From Agapetus fuscipes (taxonomy: Eukaryota > Arthropoda > Insecta > Trichoptera > Glossosomatidae), in the NCBI GenBank assembly GCA_951799405.1, contig OX637342.1:2046001-2110000 (forward strand): a stretch of 64,000 bases of DNA. The letters are read 5' to 3'. The translations under genes were made by a program, and so were the position numbers. Shown here piece by piece: positions 20,224 to 31,339 of this stretch (its first letter is position 1; every line of letters begins with the position of its first letter). The notes under the pieces were generated by a model. That model did no database searches, was not told the origin of the DNA, and saw nothing but the letters and a program-made list of their open reading frames with translations.

Positions 20224-21190
20224 GTGTCCAGTTACCATTCCGTTAGGGTTGGTTAATACCTCCGCAGATATGTCTCTACTTTAAAATAGTGCCCTTGCAG
20301 TGATTTACCACAAAACAGCACTGTAAAAAATATTTTTATAATTATTATTACTTTGTTCTCTCATTGCATGTTCATTTTATCTCTTCGATATTCATGACTC
20401 TCTTCATTCAATCTCTTCTCTTTTTCACACTCTTTAGATTTATTCCTTTCATTTGCAAATTTGATCAATCCATGCTTTCTTGAGTCTTCCCCTGTTTTCT
20501 CGCTTACCCTTTACATTTCATTTGTTTACTCTTTTTCTTATTCCTTTTACTATTCACTCTCATATTCTCGTTTTTACCACACTTATTCATAGCTAAGTCT
20601 TTTATCCTATCATTCAAAGTTTTCAAACTGAGAAAAAAGGAAGACGAAAATGAGAGGGTTAACTTTTTTTATCAAGCCATTTTTCATTCCAAATAACTCA
20701 CAAATAACCCCAGAAAAAATAATCGATTTGGAGCTTAAAGATCTTTGTATACACGAAGGTCTGAGATGTCAATTTTTAAGGGCGATTTTTATCGGTTTCC
20801 CAAACTTTAACGGCCCAAGATTTACAACTACCTCTAACATTATCAAAAGGTTATAAAAGCGAGGATGTAAAATGAAAAAGAGTTGAAAAAAAACCTTTTA
20901 CGACTCAAGAATACTTGACACATATGTACCACCAAGTTTAGTATTCTAAATGTGTAGAAGAGATTCGATTATCCGAACGTTGATCAATCGCACGATCGAT
21001 TAACTAACTGATCAGCTAATTTTGCTTGTTTGATATGATCACCATCTTCATAAGCTAAGAAATCATTTCAGAATGTTGGCAGTTTAGAAATTCGTGTCTG
21101 CGTGAACGTTGTGCCCGATGTTTTGGTCTGTAAATTGTATTATTATAATATCCAACTTATTTTGTAATTATTAGTCCTTTTTTTGCTTGA
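20224..21190. other. No gene recognised; C/T-rich tract
   Basis: 20345-20600 has strong pyrimidine bias on the plus strand (many TTCTCTCT-type words). The frame at 20650-20856 has an ATG after AAGACGAAA but no recognisable domain; I do not call it a gene. Confidence 0.3.
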
Positions 21191-21194
21191 TTGT

Positions 21195-21440
21195 CTTATC
21201 TCCATCAGAGATAATTTCACTCGAGCAATGTATGTAAGTGTAATAGACCAACGTGTCTATGAAAACTGGAAATTGATTTAAAAAGTATTAAAACAACTCT
21301 CATATTATCGTGTTTAACGTTTTTTTCTTAACTCAGATTGTTTAAAATGTCATTCTTATGTAAGACGATTTCATTGAAAGGTCATCTTTGAATCAGATGG
21401 CCAATTACCCAAACAAGTACTGGGGGACCTATTGGGTGCT
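21195..21440 (-). mobile_element. MITE family C, minus copy
   Basis: Reads, in reverse, TCAGAGATAATTTCACTCGA, ACAACTCTCATATTATCGTG, TTCATTGAAAGGTCATCTTT and AAACAAGTACTGGGGGAC. The outer ends are partly eroded and no TSD is clear. Confidence 0.75.
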
Positions 21441-24238
21441 AAAAGACGTGAAGGAAAAAGCAAAAGAGCATAGGATTTCACTTGATTATTAAGTATTATG
21501 TGATGTTTGACAGTTCTGTGGTTGATACTCTGACAGTTAGTTTCGTCTCCACCAATATCATGCTCGATGGATGCATTCCTGTTGCCTTATTCACAGTCAT
21601 GGATTTGACTCTTTGTTAGTCCGTCGAATTAATTTATTTCCAACAATAAATCCAGATATTCTCCGGTGCAGATAATTAATTGCGCCTCCATTGTGAAGAG
21701 AGATGGCCCATTGTTTTGTATGGGACAACGTTATGCCGGCGTTGAAGCGATAGGCACGCTTTTGATCCAAACGAATCAAGCATTTAATCTCTGCCATAAA
21801 TGTGTGGAGACTGTAACGCTCGAGAGGTGTTGTTTTAGTCCTTAAACGTTGTTTTATAAAACGCTATTTTTGAGTTGAAGCGCTTAAATTTGATACTAGC
21901 GGTGTGGAAGACTAAAGAAAGACTGAATGATATTGAATAAGATTCCTGTTCATTCTTATTTGCAGACTTGTGAAATTGTGTGCACATCAAATAAACTATC
22001 ATTTTTTTTCAAAGTTTTGTTGAAGTCGTATTAGACGTCATTTAGAAGAGGTTTCACTCCCTCGACGAAGAAGCAGGAATAAAATTGACAGAAATAATGG
22101 TTGATGCTCGTGATCGAAGATTGTAGGTACCTTTGGTGATACATCAACAACATATATCGGGATGTCTGACAAAATTAATGTGAGAGATCTGCACACAAAT
22201 CATGCGCTTGTAATGCTTGGGTTTTTTCTTTGATTCTATAGAATGCAGAATCAAATAATTTTAATAAAAATATGACAAAAAATTAAAAAAAATCAACCGT
22301 AAGTATGTGTATTTAACTCGTACACTAGTCAATAATTGAATAATTTTCAAATGCAATTGAATAGCAAAACATGTTATGAATCTTTTATCGTTTCTTACTT
22401 GTATAGATCAAGTAAATACCTCTTTGAATCACAGATTAGAAGGTGACTTGTTCAAATCCCGAGCAAATGTACATGTGCAGGAAAAATGAATTTATGTGCC
22501 ACATACCTACTGATGAAAGAGTAGGTACATGAATTATTCCCAATATTTTAAAGTGGAACATTGTTTCACCGTATAAGGTATTCTCCTCGTGCACACTTTT
22601 ATAAGTCAATACTTTTATAAAGGTACCACACTATTGTTTTACTGATTCACACACAAAGAAAGTCGTGACGATTTCCTCTTCTTCTTTTTCTTTCTCTCTT
22701 TGCAATTTCTTTTAATCTCTCCAACACAATATAAAACGGCTATCATTGTTGCATCAATGAATTTCTTTTATCCGACAGATGTGCCGTCACAAACGCAGAC
22801 CAACTCTTAACAATGCTTTATATTCATACAAAGATATTGAATTAAATGGGCCAATTTTGTTTTATTTATTTTATATTTTGACAGTAAAACAAAAATAAAA
22901 CGATGCACCGAACAATAAAAAAACAAGTAAGTAAATTAAAATTACAGACAGTCACAAAAATAATTATCACAAAGTGCTGAGCGAATTGTGAGGTAGGTAG
23001 TTTTTTTTCTATGGTTGTTGGCCGTTAAATTCCTTACGCTTTCAGCCAATTATTAGCCCTGTCTATACTTATCTCATACCTTCTGACAGTAAAATTGTGT
23101 CATGTGTCAGTGCTTGCCAATTCTCAAAGGTGAAGAGACGCGTCTGGTCTTTTCGGTTGTAATACAAGTCTGTTTAACCGACTGTTTTGTTAATTGTTGT
23201 AAGATAAATCCGTGAGTTAGAAATGAAAAGTGCCATTTCCAAAAGAGTGCTACTGTTCTGTAATATCTCGAGACATTTTTTAATAAATTTTTTTGCCATA
23301 TCATTACTGACATCGTTTTAAGATTTTTTAAAGAAAAATCGCTTCAACCGTTGTCGAGTGATGCCGTTACCTACGAACATCATTTTATTTTTATTACAAA
23401 TATTGTATACATTTTTTTTGGTCAGGTGTTGTTTGTTGCGAAATATATTACAAAATGCATATAAAGACAATAAATAATTGTATCTTTAAAAATGCATTGT
23501 TATTATTCCGATCAAATTAAAAAAATACATATTTCTCCTTAAAAAAAAAAACAAGGAATCGCAATCAACTATAAATTCGTCGCATGTTTAAAGCTTCACG
23601 AGGTCGTTAAAAAAGAAAAAAAAACAATAAACAAAAACTTAATAAAAAAATACATAAATGAGTTGGGACACTATTTTTCACTCTAGCATTTTTTAACAAC
23701 TGCCCCTCATAAGCGATCGCTCATCATTCAACATTCTTGCATGTTAACTCATCGAGAACAGCGGTTGATTGTGCGATTTCAAACTACGCACTGTTTAGTA
23801 ACAAGGAGAGGTCTTAAAAAAATAATGTATTACTATTATTTTTTTCTAAATTGTTCAGCTCGAGGTAACAACATCTACTTGCCATTCCATTACGAGTGGC
23901 CAGAAACACTATTCTGCTAAATTCCTTACACTCTGGATATCAATCCAAGTCGAAGCTTGCTAGCACTTGCAAAAGAACTCCATTGTTACAAAATCACAGT
24001 AGGTACTCCTTATTTTTGGACACCAATCGCTATCTTGTCGCCTTAATAAGGTCGTAAAGAATTTAGCAGAATAGAGCTTCAGCGCATCTCTAGATCTTTT
24101 TCTTTTTTTTACCATTCTGACATACTTCTTTGATTTCAATAACTTTTTGATACATTTTTTATCGATATCAGCTGTTCTATCCGTGCCATTTTTCTTCTTT
24201 ATTTCGTTTATTTGTTAAAGGCATTTTTTTTCTTTTTA
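21441..24238. other. Long AT-rich stretch without recognised genes
   Basis: I checked for coding domains, TIRs and window repeats. A tRNA-like piece at 22415-22470 (TTGTTCAAATCCCGAGC) may be the head of a very old SINE. Poly-A/T runs are common. All frames are under 70 codons and lack domain signatures. Confidence 0.35.
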
Positions 24239-24239
24239 T

Positions 24240-24428
24240 TACCCCAGCTTCCCAGTGGCCTGGTTATCATTTCGTGTGAAGGCTGAGTAAGCCTTGCCAG
24301 TAGTTTTATTAGTAGCTTGTAATAAACACCAAAACGGAACAAAAATTCTGATACCCTTGATGGGGATCGAACCCCAGTGTTATCTGGCGTGAAACGCAAG
24401 CATTTTACTAACTGCACCATAAACCGGA
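24240..24428 (-). repeat. SINE family A, minus copy, 3'-truncated
   Basis: The minus strand reads CGGTTTATGGTGCAGTTAGT, a diverged head with GGTTCGATCCCCATCAAGGG, then the AAACGG..GTTTATT and CAAGGCTTACTCAGCCTTCA blocks. It ends at CTGGGGTAATAA. Confidence 0.65.
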
Positions 24429-25056
24429 CGTTTTTTTTCAATTAAAAATATTATATTTTTTCAAAATAAATATAACACGCACAGTAAGGTGGATCGAAAT
24501 CGTTTTTTTGGGAATTTCGATTTTGCGTTTTTGCCAAAAGCTGCTCTATATCAATACAAACAATAAATTGTACTACCATTACGTCGAAATATTTGATCTT
24601 ATACTGCCCCAAAGACTCGAAAACTTAATAAAAATCATAAAAACTGCTATATACTAAACATTTTTTTTTATTTATTAAGAAAAATATAATAGTAGTATAT
24701 TGAAGTTCAAATTTAAGTACACAGCATGATTTTCTATAAATGATAGAAAAAATACCCTTATATGGCAAAAAAAATTTAAAAAATGGCTACCAACAGAAGT
24801 CTAGAAAAAAGTGATTTTAAGAGAATTGGTAATCTTTCTTTAAATTGAAAAAATGCATTATTTGTCGTGATTCCAGGTTTGTTTTAATGAATCTATCTCT
24901 TCTGATAAGACCGCAAACAGCAACTGAAGTTTTTGTTACAATTTTTACTAATCTTTCAGTGGCTAACGTGTAGCAAGAAAAATGGAAATGGCTTGAGATT
25001 AGTTCGTCAACAAGCGGTGGATTTTCTTAACAACGTGCTGTTAATTAACTGTTCAT

Positions 25057-25263
25057 CTATTTGGTAACAGGCGCCTTGGTCACATTATTTTCGTGCCAGT
25101 TTATAAAGTTTTTTATAATTGTTTCCATCAAAATCAAGTTTTGGCCGATCGTAGTTCGAATTGTCAAAATTGTTTCCTGTCGCGTTTCAATATTCTTCAC
25201 AAGGCTAGAACTCATAGAAAGGCTAAGCGAGTAAGATGTTTGTTGGATAATTGAAATATCCAT
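25057..25263 (-). pseudogene. Possible C-terminal piece of the transposon protein
   Basis: A 68-codon open frame downstream of, and on the same strand as, the transposase-like frames, inside the same element. The sequence is leucine/isoleucine/threonine rich, like a coiled coil, with no domain I can name. It may be unrelated chance sequence. Confidence 0.25.
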
Positions 25264-25423
25264 TTTTCTGTATAACAGGATGTAGTATCTGCTTTAAATT
25301 ATCTGTCAAATATCGCGACAGCTACATTGTCTTGTGTAAGTGCCTAGCACCATTAATACAATGTGGTTAGTTTTGATGTAAGACCACATAAGAGCATCCG
25401 CTTTTATCATATAATTGATAATA

Positions 25424-26220
25424 TTAACTGCTTGTCAGAAGGCTAAAAAAAAACATAAAGCCGTAGTATTCTGTGAGCCATCTTGAATGCACTAGTTTTC
25501 CAGGGTTTCTTTTTAATAAGCTTTGAGAACAATATCCAGACTTTATAGTTATTCTCCGTCTAATAGGAACATCACATTGGGTAGTTAGAAACGAGACTAT
25601 CGGAAGCTCTTCACAACTTTTTAATACCTTTTCTATGGGTCCAGAGTAACTTTTTTGTCCACTTGTACAACCATCAATATATTCAAATAATTGGCGCGGC
25701 AGTTCGTTGGCATGGAGTTGACAAATACACCACTGCAGCGGTTTTACTAGATAATTTATGTACTGTGACCTTGCATCCTTAATTAAACTAATATGCTCCT
25801 GTACAATTATATTTCTCTTATGATCCACCATATTAAAGGTTTTATTTTTACGCCCATCAAAGTATAAACCCAAATCTTAGTAATCAGAATCAGTTGTGAC
25901 ACCGCTGAACTTAGTTCTCTGCTTTTCACGGGCTCTTCTAATTTTATTTTGATCGAAAACTTTGGATGAATTGTTGCCAAAACAAGAGCAGCTTCAGTTT
26001 TATTGGAAATGCCAAATTTATTCACAGGGTTTTCCAGTAGGCCAAAATCAATAGTTTTTAATGAATATGAATACGAAGTTTGAAGTAGCGGTCTCTGAAG
26101 TGCTAGTTTTTCTATTACTGTTGAGACTGGTTGTTGAGAGACATCAGTTGATAGGTCAGACAGATTTGGCAATAAACTTGTAGCTTTTTCTTCGTATGTT
26201 TCATATTTCTGTTTCCGGTT
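25424..26220 (-). pseudogene. Transposase-like protein of the hAT-like element, frameshifted
   Basis: There are two overlapping minus frames. The upstream one (to ~25807; first listed codon 26172, though the open frame extends to ~26220 with KLNRKQKYET before a TTG) holds NKTEAALVLATIHPKFSI. The downstream one (25873-25424) holds MGLYFDGRKNKT, LFEYIDGCTSGQKSYSGPI, CEELPIVSF and NPGKLVHSRWLT. The shift lies near 25870. A second shift near 25482 moves the expected continuation into another frame, where RILRLYV is read before a stop. From memory, this block order (GLYFDGRK, DGxTSG..GPI, CExLP, PGxLxHSRWLT..RILRLYV) recurs in unannotated arthropod transposon-like proteins. I cannot check that here, nor identify DDE residues. 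Confidence 0.65.
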
Positions 26221-26833
26221 TAGTTTTTATTTAATTTCTCGCAGCAGTTTTCAAATCAACACTCCTTATGATCATTTATCTTTTGGTTTTTTGATCAATC
26301 AGAATAGTTTTCAGTTATCGGTACTTTAAGATGTTTTGCATAGTTAAATGAAGCCAATCTGTTGCATTAACACGCTGATATATCAAAAATACACTTAAAA
26401 GATCTCTCGCAATTTTGTATGCGCAAAAAATATGAGTAGCGTACAACTATAGTCACATCTCTGAGAGCACCGAATGGGTGACGCGCGTCTGCGCGGAGTA
26501 ACAAAGTTAGGGGGTGCCTTCATTCACCCCTCTCAAATTACAAGATACCAAACACGTAATAATAACTATTTCATTCATTTTAAAGAAACAAAATTATATT
26601 TCGTTTGATTTTATCCAATAATTAATTCTTAAACACAGGGGTAAAAATGAGTAGTTTTATGTATTTTTGTAATTTTTCTGATGACTTGGGGCAGTATAAT
26701 TAATTAATATTTTGATAAGGTTTTTTTTTATATCAGATACTCACCCCATAGAGCAACTTTTCTGCATAACGCAATTACGAAAAAATGATATTTATTTTTT
26801 TCCATACATACAGCGATCCACCTTAACGCACAG

Positions 26834-27426
26834 GTCGCATTCAAAACTGACTCGAAATTTATCTAGCGAGTATTTAGAATGTGTTTTAGGGGCACAGAAT
26901 TTTTGTCGTGCTTTTTTTGCCCCTCTAGCCTAGAGAATCTACGGGTAAAATGCCTCTAAAGGATGTTGGATGGCTGCCTGTAATAAATTCCAATGATTAA
27001 TGCATTTTGAAATTAATTTTACCTTCGATAGATGGCATCCCGCTGCCTTCCTTTAATGGTTTGCCTTTTTTTTCAAAGTCTGTTTTAAAAAAAATGTTTC
27101 GGGGCTTCGTCAGGTGTATCGACGATCGGTCTTTATTAGTTATGAATGATTTTTCTCCGAAATAATAATTGGTTGTTGCTGAAGACAAATCTTGATTTGG
27201 TTACCGAAGCCAAGATTAGTTTTGTTGTTAACTCTTTGTATATAGAAACAAAAGCTACATTTTATATTCCTATATTGTTGTATGCTTCATATTAACAAGG
27301 TATTCAATTTATTTAAAAAAAAATAAAGAAAAATCGACAGAATATTTTTTTTGTTTGTCAAAAGTTAATATGGAGTTAAGTTTGTTGAGTTGAAACTAGT
27401 TAGCAATTTCCATATAACTCAAAAAT
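26834..27426. other. No gene recognised
   Basis: AT-rich. The frame at 26997-27188 (minus) is lysine-rich without a recognisable domain. Confidence 0.3.
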
Positions 27427-27484
27427 AATTATTTAAAAAATTCAAATGGAAACAAAATTTTAATTCACTTATTTATTCCTTTTT

Positions 27485-27524
27485 TGCTCGAATATTTTCG
27501 CCTAATGAGGCATCTTCAGGAGCA
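27485..27524 (-). ncRNA. Hammerhead ribozyme motif, minus strand, left arm
   Basis: Mirror image of the motif at 27551-27590. It has the same CTGAAGA core, GCCT/AGGC stem II with CATT loop, GAAA, self-complementary AATATT and stem I of five pairs TGCTC/GAGCA. Confidence 0.55.
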
Positions 27525-27550
27525 GAATAGTTACAAGTTATTAACTATTC

Positions 27551-27590
27551 TGCTCCTGAAGATGCCTCATTAGGCGAAAATATTCGAGCA
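27551..27590 (+). ncRNA. Hammerhead ribozyme motif, plus strand, right arm
   Basis: All conserved parts are present in order. Stem I strand TGCTC (27551-27555) is followed by CTGAAGA (27556-27562, fits CUGANGA) and stem II GCCT-CATT-AGGC (27564-27575). Then come GAAA (27576-27579), a short stem III from self-complementary AATATT (27579-27584), cleavage base C27585 after UU, and GAGCA (27586-27590) pairing perfectly with TGCTC. One unpaired T follows the core A (27563), as in the other copies here. The tiny stem III is the arrangement known from Penelope-like elements, where hammerheads are thought to act as dimers. Activity is untested. Confidence 0.6.
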
Positions 27591-28496
27591 AAAAAGAAAT
27601 AAATAAGTGAATTAAAACTTTGTTTCCATTTGAATTTTTTAAATAATTAAAAATGGACTTTCACTGTGTTAATAAATCCACTCTAAAAAATATAACTCAA
27701 AAATATTTATAAATAGGGTACACACGTTTAATTTTTTTTTTTTTTCATATAAAAAGTGTGTGTGAGTCAAATATTATCTACCAAGACAAAGTGTGTTAGT
27801 CAGAATAATCTACCAAGAGGGTTCTGAAAGAAAAATAAATAAATTGACAATATTGTAATGACCAAATTGATTTAATAGTAATCTGACGTATAATCTTTAT
27901 TCATAAAAAAAAATATTTAAATATTATGTATGTAATCATCTCTAGGTAGTTATTAATTTAAGAAATTAAAATAAAATCACGTAAAAGAAAATGGATTTTT
28001 TCTACAAATTACGATTGAAAATTCGACAAAGCTTTGATATACAAATTACGTTGGTACTTATTTACAATATTCAAATTATATTTTTAGATTTCAATTTTCG
28101 CGAAAATAATTTGATGGCGAAAATTTGAAATGCAAAAACCACAAAATCCAATATTTATTTATTTTCCCCTGGGTAAACAGAGCGATAAGACGTCGGACTC
28201 CGAATAAAGAACATTCACCTACCTCTCATCAGTCTCACAAACGATACAAAATCAAACTCTGCGAGGGAAAATGTTGTTTTTCGCTTTATTTATTTTCTTT
28301 CTTTTCTCTTTGGTCTTTTTCTCGGAAGATTCCCACATTGACAAGCATTGATGCTTGTCAGTTTTGTGTGAATTTATGCACATACGTATGTAAAAAAACA
28401 TGAATGTTTTTGACGCATGGAATTTTAAATTATTACCTTGAACCCTATTTTATTCTCATATACGAGTATTGTAGCTAGCCGTCTATAATAATAATA

Positions 28497-28739
28497 ATCT
28501 ATAATCTAAGTTGCAAGGATATATTCATTTAAAGCTCTCAGATGTATGCCCACAAACCAACAAGTGTAGTTCGCGCTTACAAATGCTGAATGTGTACTTA
28601 CAAATAAAATCCAAACCTCAAATGAACATAAGCCCCACAACTTTTGCCGACCTTCCCTGAAACAGGGGTGACATTGGCAAAGTGAACCATTTTTTACAGT
28701 ATGGGTGGTCAGCCTCATACCAACCTATAAGTCAAGGAA
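28497..28739 (-). repeat. R1 repeat, minus copy, identical to 46022-46264
   Basis: Complete copy: the minus strand starts TTCCTTGACTTATAGGTTGG and ends CAACTTAGATTATAGAT followed by a (TTA)n run. I see no difference from 46022-46264 over 243 bp, and the 70-codon open frames in both translate identically. That frame is not a gene: it is the repeat read in one frame. Confidence 0.9.
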
Positions 28740-28792
28740 ATAAAAGTAGTAGTGAGAATAAAAGAAAGAAATAGTATAAAAATAAAAAAAAT

Positions 28793-28940
28793 ATCTTTAT
28801 TTAGTTATTAAAGAATCTTGTTTTATTTTCACTTTTTTTATTATTTATATAAAGGACACGAACGTTTTCGACTACTTCGAAGTCATCATCAGGTGATAAA
28901 AAAATAATAAAACAAAATTTTTTAATAACTAAATAAAGAT
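28793..28940. repeat. Penelope-type inverted repeat with central hammerhead
   Basis: The left arm ATCTTTATTTAGTTATTAAA (28793 on) is mirrored by TTTAATAACTAAATAAAGAT ending at 28940. The arms are ~40 bp with few mismatches. Between them lies the minus-strand hammerhead motif. The minus frame across it (28801-29052) is a chance frame. Confidence 0.65.
28855..28897 (-). ncRNA. Hammerhead ribozyme motif in Penelope-type repeat
   Basis: On the minus strand: CAC (28895-28893), CTGATGA (28892-28886), one unpaired T, stem II GACT..AGTC with a 7-nt loop, and GAAA. Then self-complementary AACGTT, cleavage base C at 28860, and GTG (28859-28857) pairing with CAC. The catalytic core is intact. Stem I is only three certain pairs, so folding as a monomer would be weak. 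Confidence 0.55.
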
Positions 28941-29151
28941 GAATTTTCACAGTGTTAATGCACCAACCATCCAAAATATGAAAAATTATCTTGTTTCTCG
29001 AGCTGAGCCTTTTTATTGTAATATTTAAATTTTCAAATAAATGTTTAAGCAAAACAACATCAGGTTTAATAGGTAGGTACTATTCATTTGAATGAACGCG
29101 GAATAAAATAATGCAGTAACAAATTAGGTCAATAACATTGTTTTCCGTATT

Positions 29152-29462
29152 CTTGCATTCCATGCCGTAAGCTCGGGTTCGAATCCCGCCGAGGCGAGGG
29201 TGTCAGAAATGATTTCCAATTGAGGTGTTTATTTCAAACCCCAAAATAAAAATACCGGCAAGGTTTACTCAGCCTTCACAAGAAATGAGTACCAGCCCTC
29301 TCGGGAGATGGGAAACCCCCACTTCATCTGAAGTGGTTGGCGTAAGGCCGGCCCCCTTACCTGTAAAAATAAATAGGTTCAACTCGCCACATGCGACCCC
29401 CTCGGGGATAACGCGGCAAGAAGTTACACTATATGTGTAGCTTAGTTGCGTAGTTGCGTTTT
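29152..29462 (+). repeat. SINE family A, 5'-truncated copy
   Basis: Begins inside the tRNA-like head at TTGCATTCCATGCCGTAAGC, keeps B-box GGTTCGAATCC and runs with few differences to CTATATGTGTAGCTTAGTTGCG. The frame at 29225-29440 is a shadow. Confidence 0.85.
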
Positions 29463-29950
29463 ATTGTCTACATTCTGAAAACGAAAGAGATAACGTGTCG
29501 ATAAGAGATTTTAAGTCTCTTCTGAATATAAAAAAAAGTATTTTTAGTTATAATTTGTTTCTGTAGGTTCTACGATAAACGCAGAAAGCGAAGAATGAGT
29601 GCAAAGATTACCTCCTTCATTTTTTCACTAGAATATTCATCTCTACGTCTCAAAAAACTGCCTACTTCGGTACACGTGCAAGACTGGCACATATAAATGA
29701 CGATCTGTGGCCGTCATAATGATATCGTCAGAGGACTTTCGTATGGAGCATTTGACGCAAATCAAAACACGAATAAAATAAACAATCAATAAACATTCCG
29801 GCGCTAACCGGCTGAACGGCGTGATGACGTATTCACAGACAAGAACAAGTGGGAAGCATTAGGGAACATTGTCTGTGGTAGGGAAAGAATAAACCTGCTG
29901 ATATGGGCTGGAGGAATTTACACGCAAGGGCGGAACAAGATTTTAAATCA
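29463..29950. other. No gene recognised
   Basis: Mixed sequence with a somewhat GC-richer part at 29700-29850 and no domain-bearing frame. Confidence 0.3.
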
Positions 29951-29959
29951 CTATTTTTT

Positions 29960-30016
29960 AAGTCTTCTTCTTCTTCTTTGTGGCGGATTCCCGCATTCAG
30001 CAGGGGCGCCAGTGTC
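29960..30016 (-). repeat. Possible LINE 3' tail with (GAA)n
   Basis: A TTCTTC run (29964-29978) is joined to GTGGCGGATTCCCGCATTCA. The same TTCTTC-run-then-GC-rich arrangement marks the minus-strand LINE ends at 55487 and 56631. Confidence 0.4.
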
Positions 30017-30224
30017 AAGTTGCTATTTTTTAAGTCAATTGATACAAAATAAGACAATTCCAAGTTATGCTAACAAAAAGTTATGGTTCATTACGTTTTT
30101 CAGGGTTTGATGGTTCATTTGAAAAATAGTTTAAATAAAAAAATACAACCTTATTTTTTTTTGTTAATTTTTAATGTTTGCATTTAATGTGTTTTTTTTG
30201 CATAAATACAAAATAAATAAAAAT

Positions 30225-30880
30225 TACAAACTGTACAAAGTATGTAGCTTTATCATTAATAGTACACTTACTATAAATTGTAACTTGCCTTTTTTGGGTA
30301 ACATACCTATTCATATTGTAACTTGCCTGTACAAAGTATGTAACTAACCTATGTATTAATAGTGCATTTCCTATAAATAGTAACTTAGCTATTATTAGTA
30401 ACTTGCCTATTTATTAGTAGCTTGCCTATGAATAAAGGATCGCCTTAACTGTACAAAGTATGTAACTAACCTATTAATAGTGCATTTCCTATAAATAGTA
30501 ACTTAGCTATTATTAGTAACTTGCCTATTTATTAGTAGCTTGCCTATGAATAAAGGATCGCCTTAACTGTACAAAGTATGTAACTAACCTATTAATAGTG
30601 CATTTCCTATAAATAGTAACTTACATATTATTAGTAACTTGCCTATTAATTAGTAGCTTGCCTATAAATAAAGGATTGCCTGTACAAAATACGTAACAGT
30701 AGGTACATACTTTGTAGGTACACACTTTGTGTGTAACAAAAAACCTACATATTTTTTAGAAAGTATATTCTTTGTTACAAGTAAAGTATATAGTTACTTA
30801 CTTATTAATAGTACATTTCCTATAAATAGTAACTTGCCTATTCTGAGTAACATGTCTATTAAAATAGTAACTTGCCTACA
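30225..30880 (+). repeat. ~118-122 bp tandem satellite, about three clear units
   Basis: Units begin CTGTACAAAGTATGTAACTA at 30327, 30449, 30567 and (diverged) 30680, so periods are 122, 118 and 113 bp. Inside each unit a shorter motif recurs (TAGTAACTTGCCTAT / TAGTAACTTAGCTAT), giving a nested ~20-bp periodicity. Degenerate flanking units extend to about 30225 and 30880. Confidence 0.85.
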
Positions 30881-31339
30881 AATAGGCCTATATTGTTGTA
30901 CCTTTGCTACGCCCGGCGCTCAGGGTTCGCGCCTTGCAGTAATTTACGAGGCGGTCCTGCTTATCGTGAAATGTGATTTATCGTGATATGATTACCGCGA
31001 TGAATAAAATTTCAATATTCAAACACTTCTGAACGGCCGGGGAAGCATGGCGCCGGAACAATGCTTAGGCACAATTCCGGTGGCTTCCCAATTTAGGTAT
31101 TTCCCTACTCAAGTAATTTCTGATTATTGTGTATCCAGAGTCATAATAAAACGAGAGCTTGTATGAAAAAGGTTATGACTCTGGATGAAATGAAAGAAGT
31201 ATGTGAGGACCGAAAAAAATGGCGGCTGATCTGTAATGAAGGCGGCTAAGGCCAAGAATAAATTTTCATTTTTATGGATGTTTTGTAGATTTCTAAGTGT
31301 TTGTTTTTTTGTATAACTGGATTTAATTAATTGCTTGTA

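Larger units (their letters stand above)
24485..26825 (-). mobile_element. hAT-like DNA transposon, near complete, with 8-bp TSD
   Basis: The termini TAAGGTGGATCG (left) and CGATCCACCTTA (right) are a perfect 12-bp TIR whose TAAGG fits the hAT YARNG rule. The direct repeat ACGCACAG flanks it exactly on both sides (24477-24484 and 26826-26833), an 8-bp TSD. The 2,341-bp element carries minus-strand coding sequence for one protein, now in pieces (25424-26220). The perfect TSD suggests insertion was not ancient, while the frameshifts show the copy is dead. Confidence 0.8.
27427..27648. repeat. 222-bp near-perfect inverted repeat of Penelope type
   Basis: Two ~107-bp arms differ at about two positions and face each other across a loop of under ten bases (ACAAGTTA region, 27533-27540). 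Each arm contains a complete hammerhead motif reading outward from the centre. Just outside the right arm, ATGGACTTTCACTGTGTTAA (27652-27671) recurs in related form at 28939-28960 (GATGAATTTTCACAGTGTTA), linking the two loci. Confidence 0.8.

Noticed and set aside
28506..28718. Conserved 70-codon protein (MRLTTHTVKNGSLC..) found several times
   Set aside because: It is the R1 repeat read in one frame. Frames in other copies are broken, and conservation is at the DNA level over the whole repeat.
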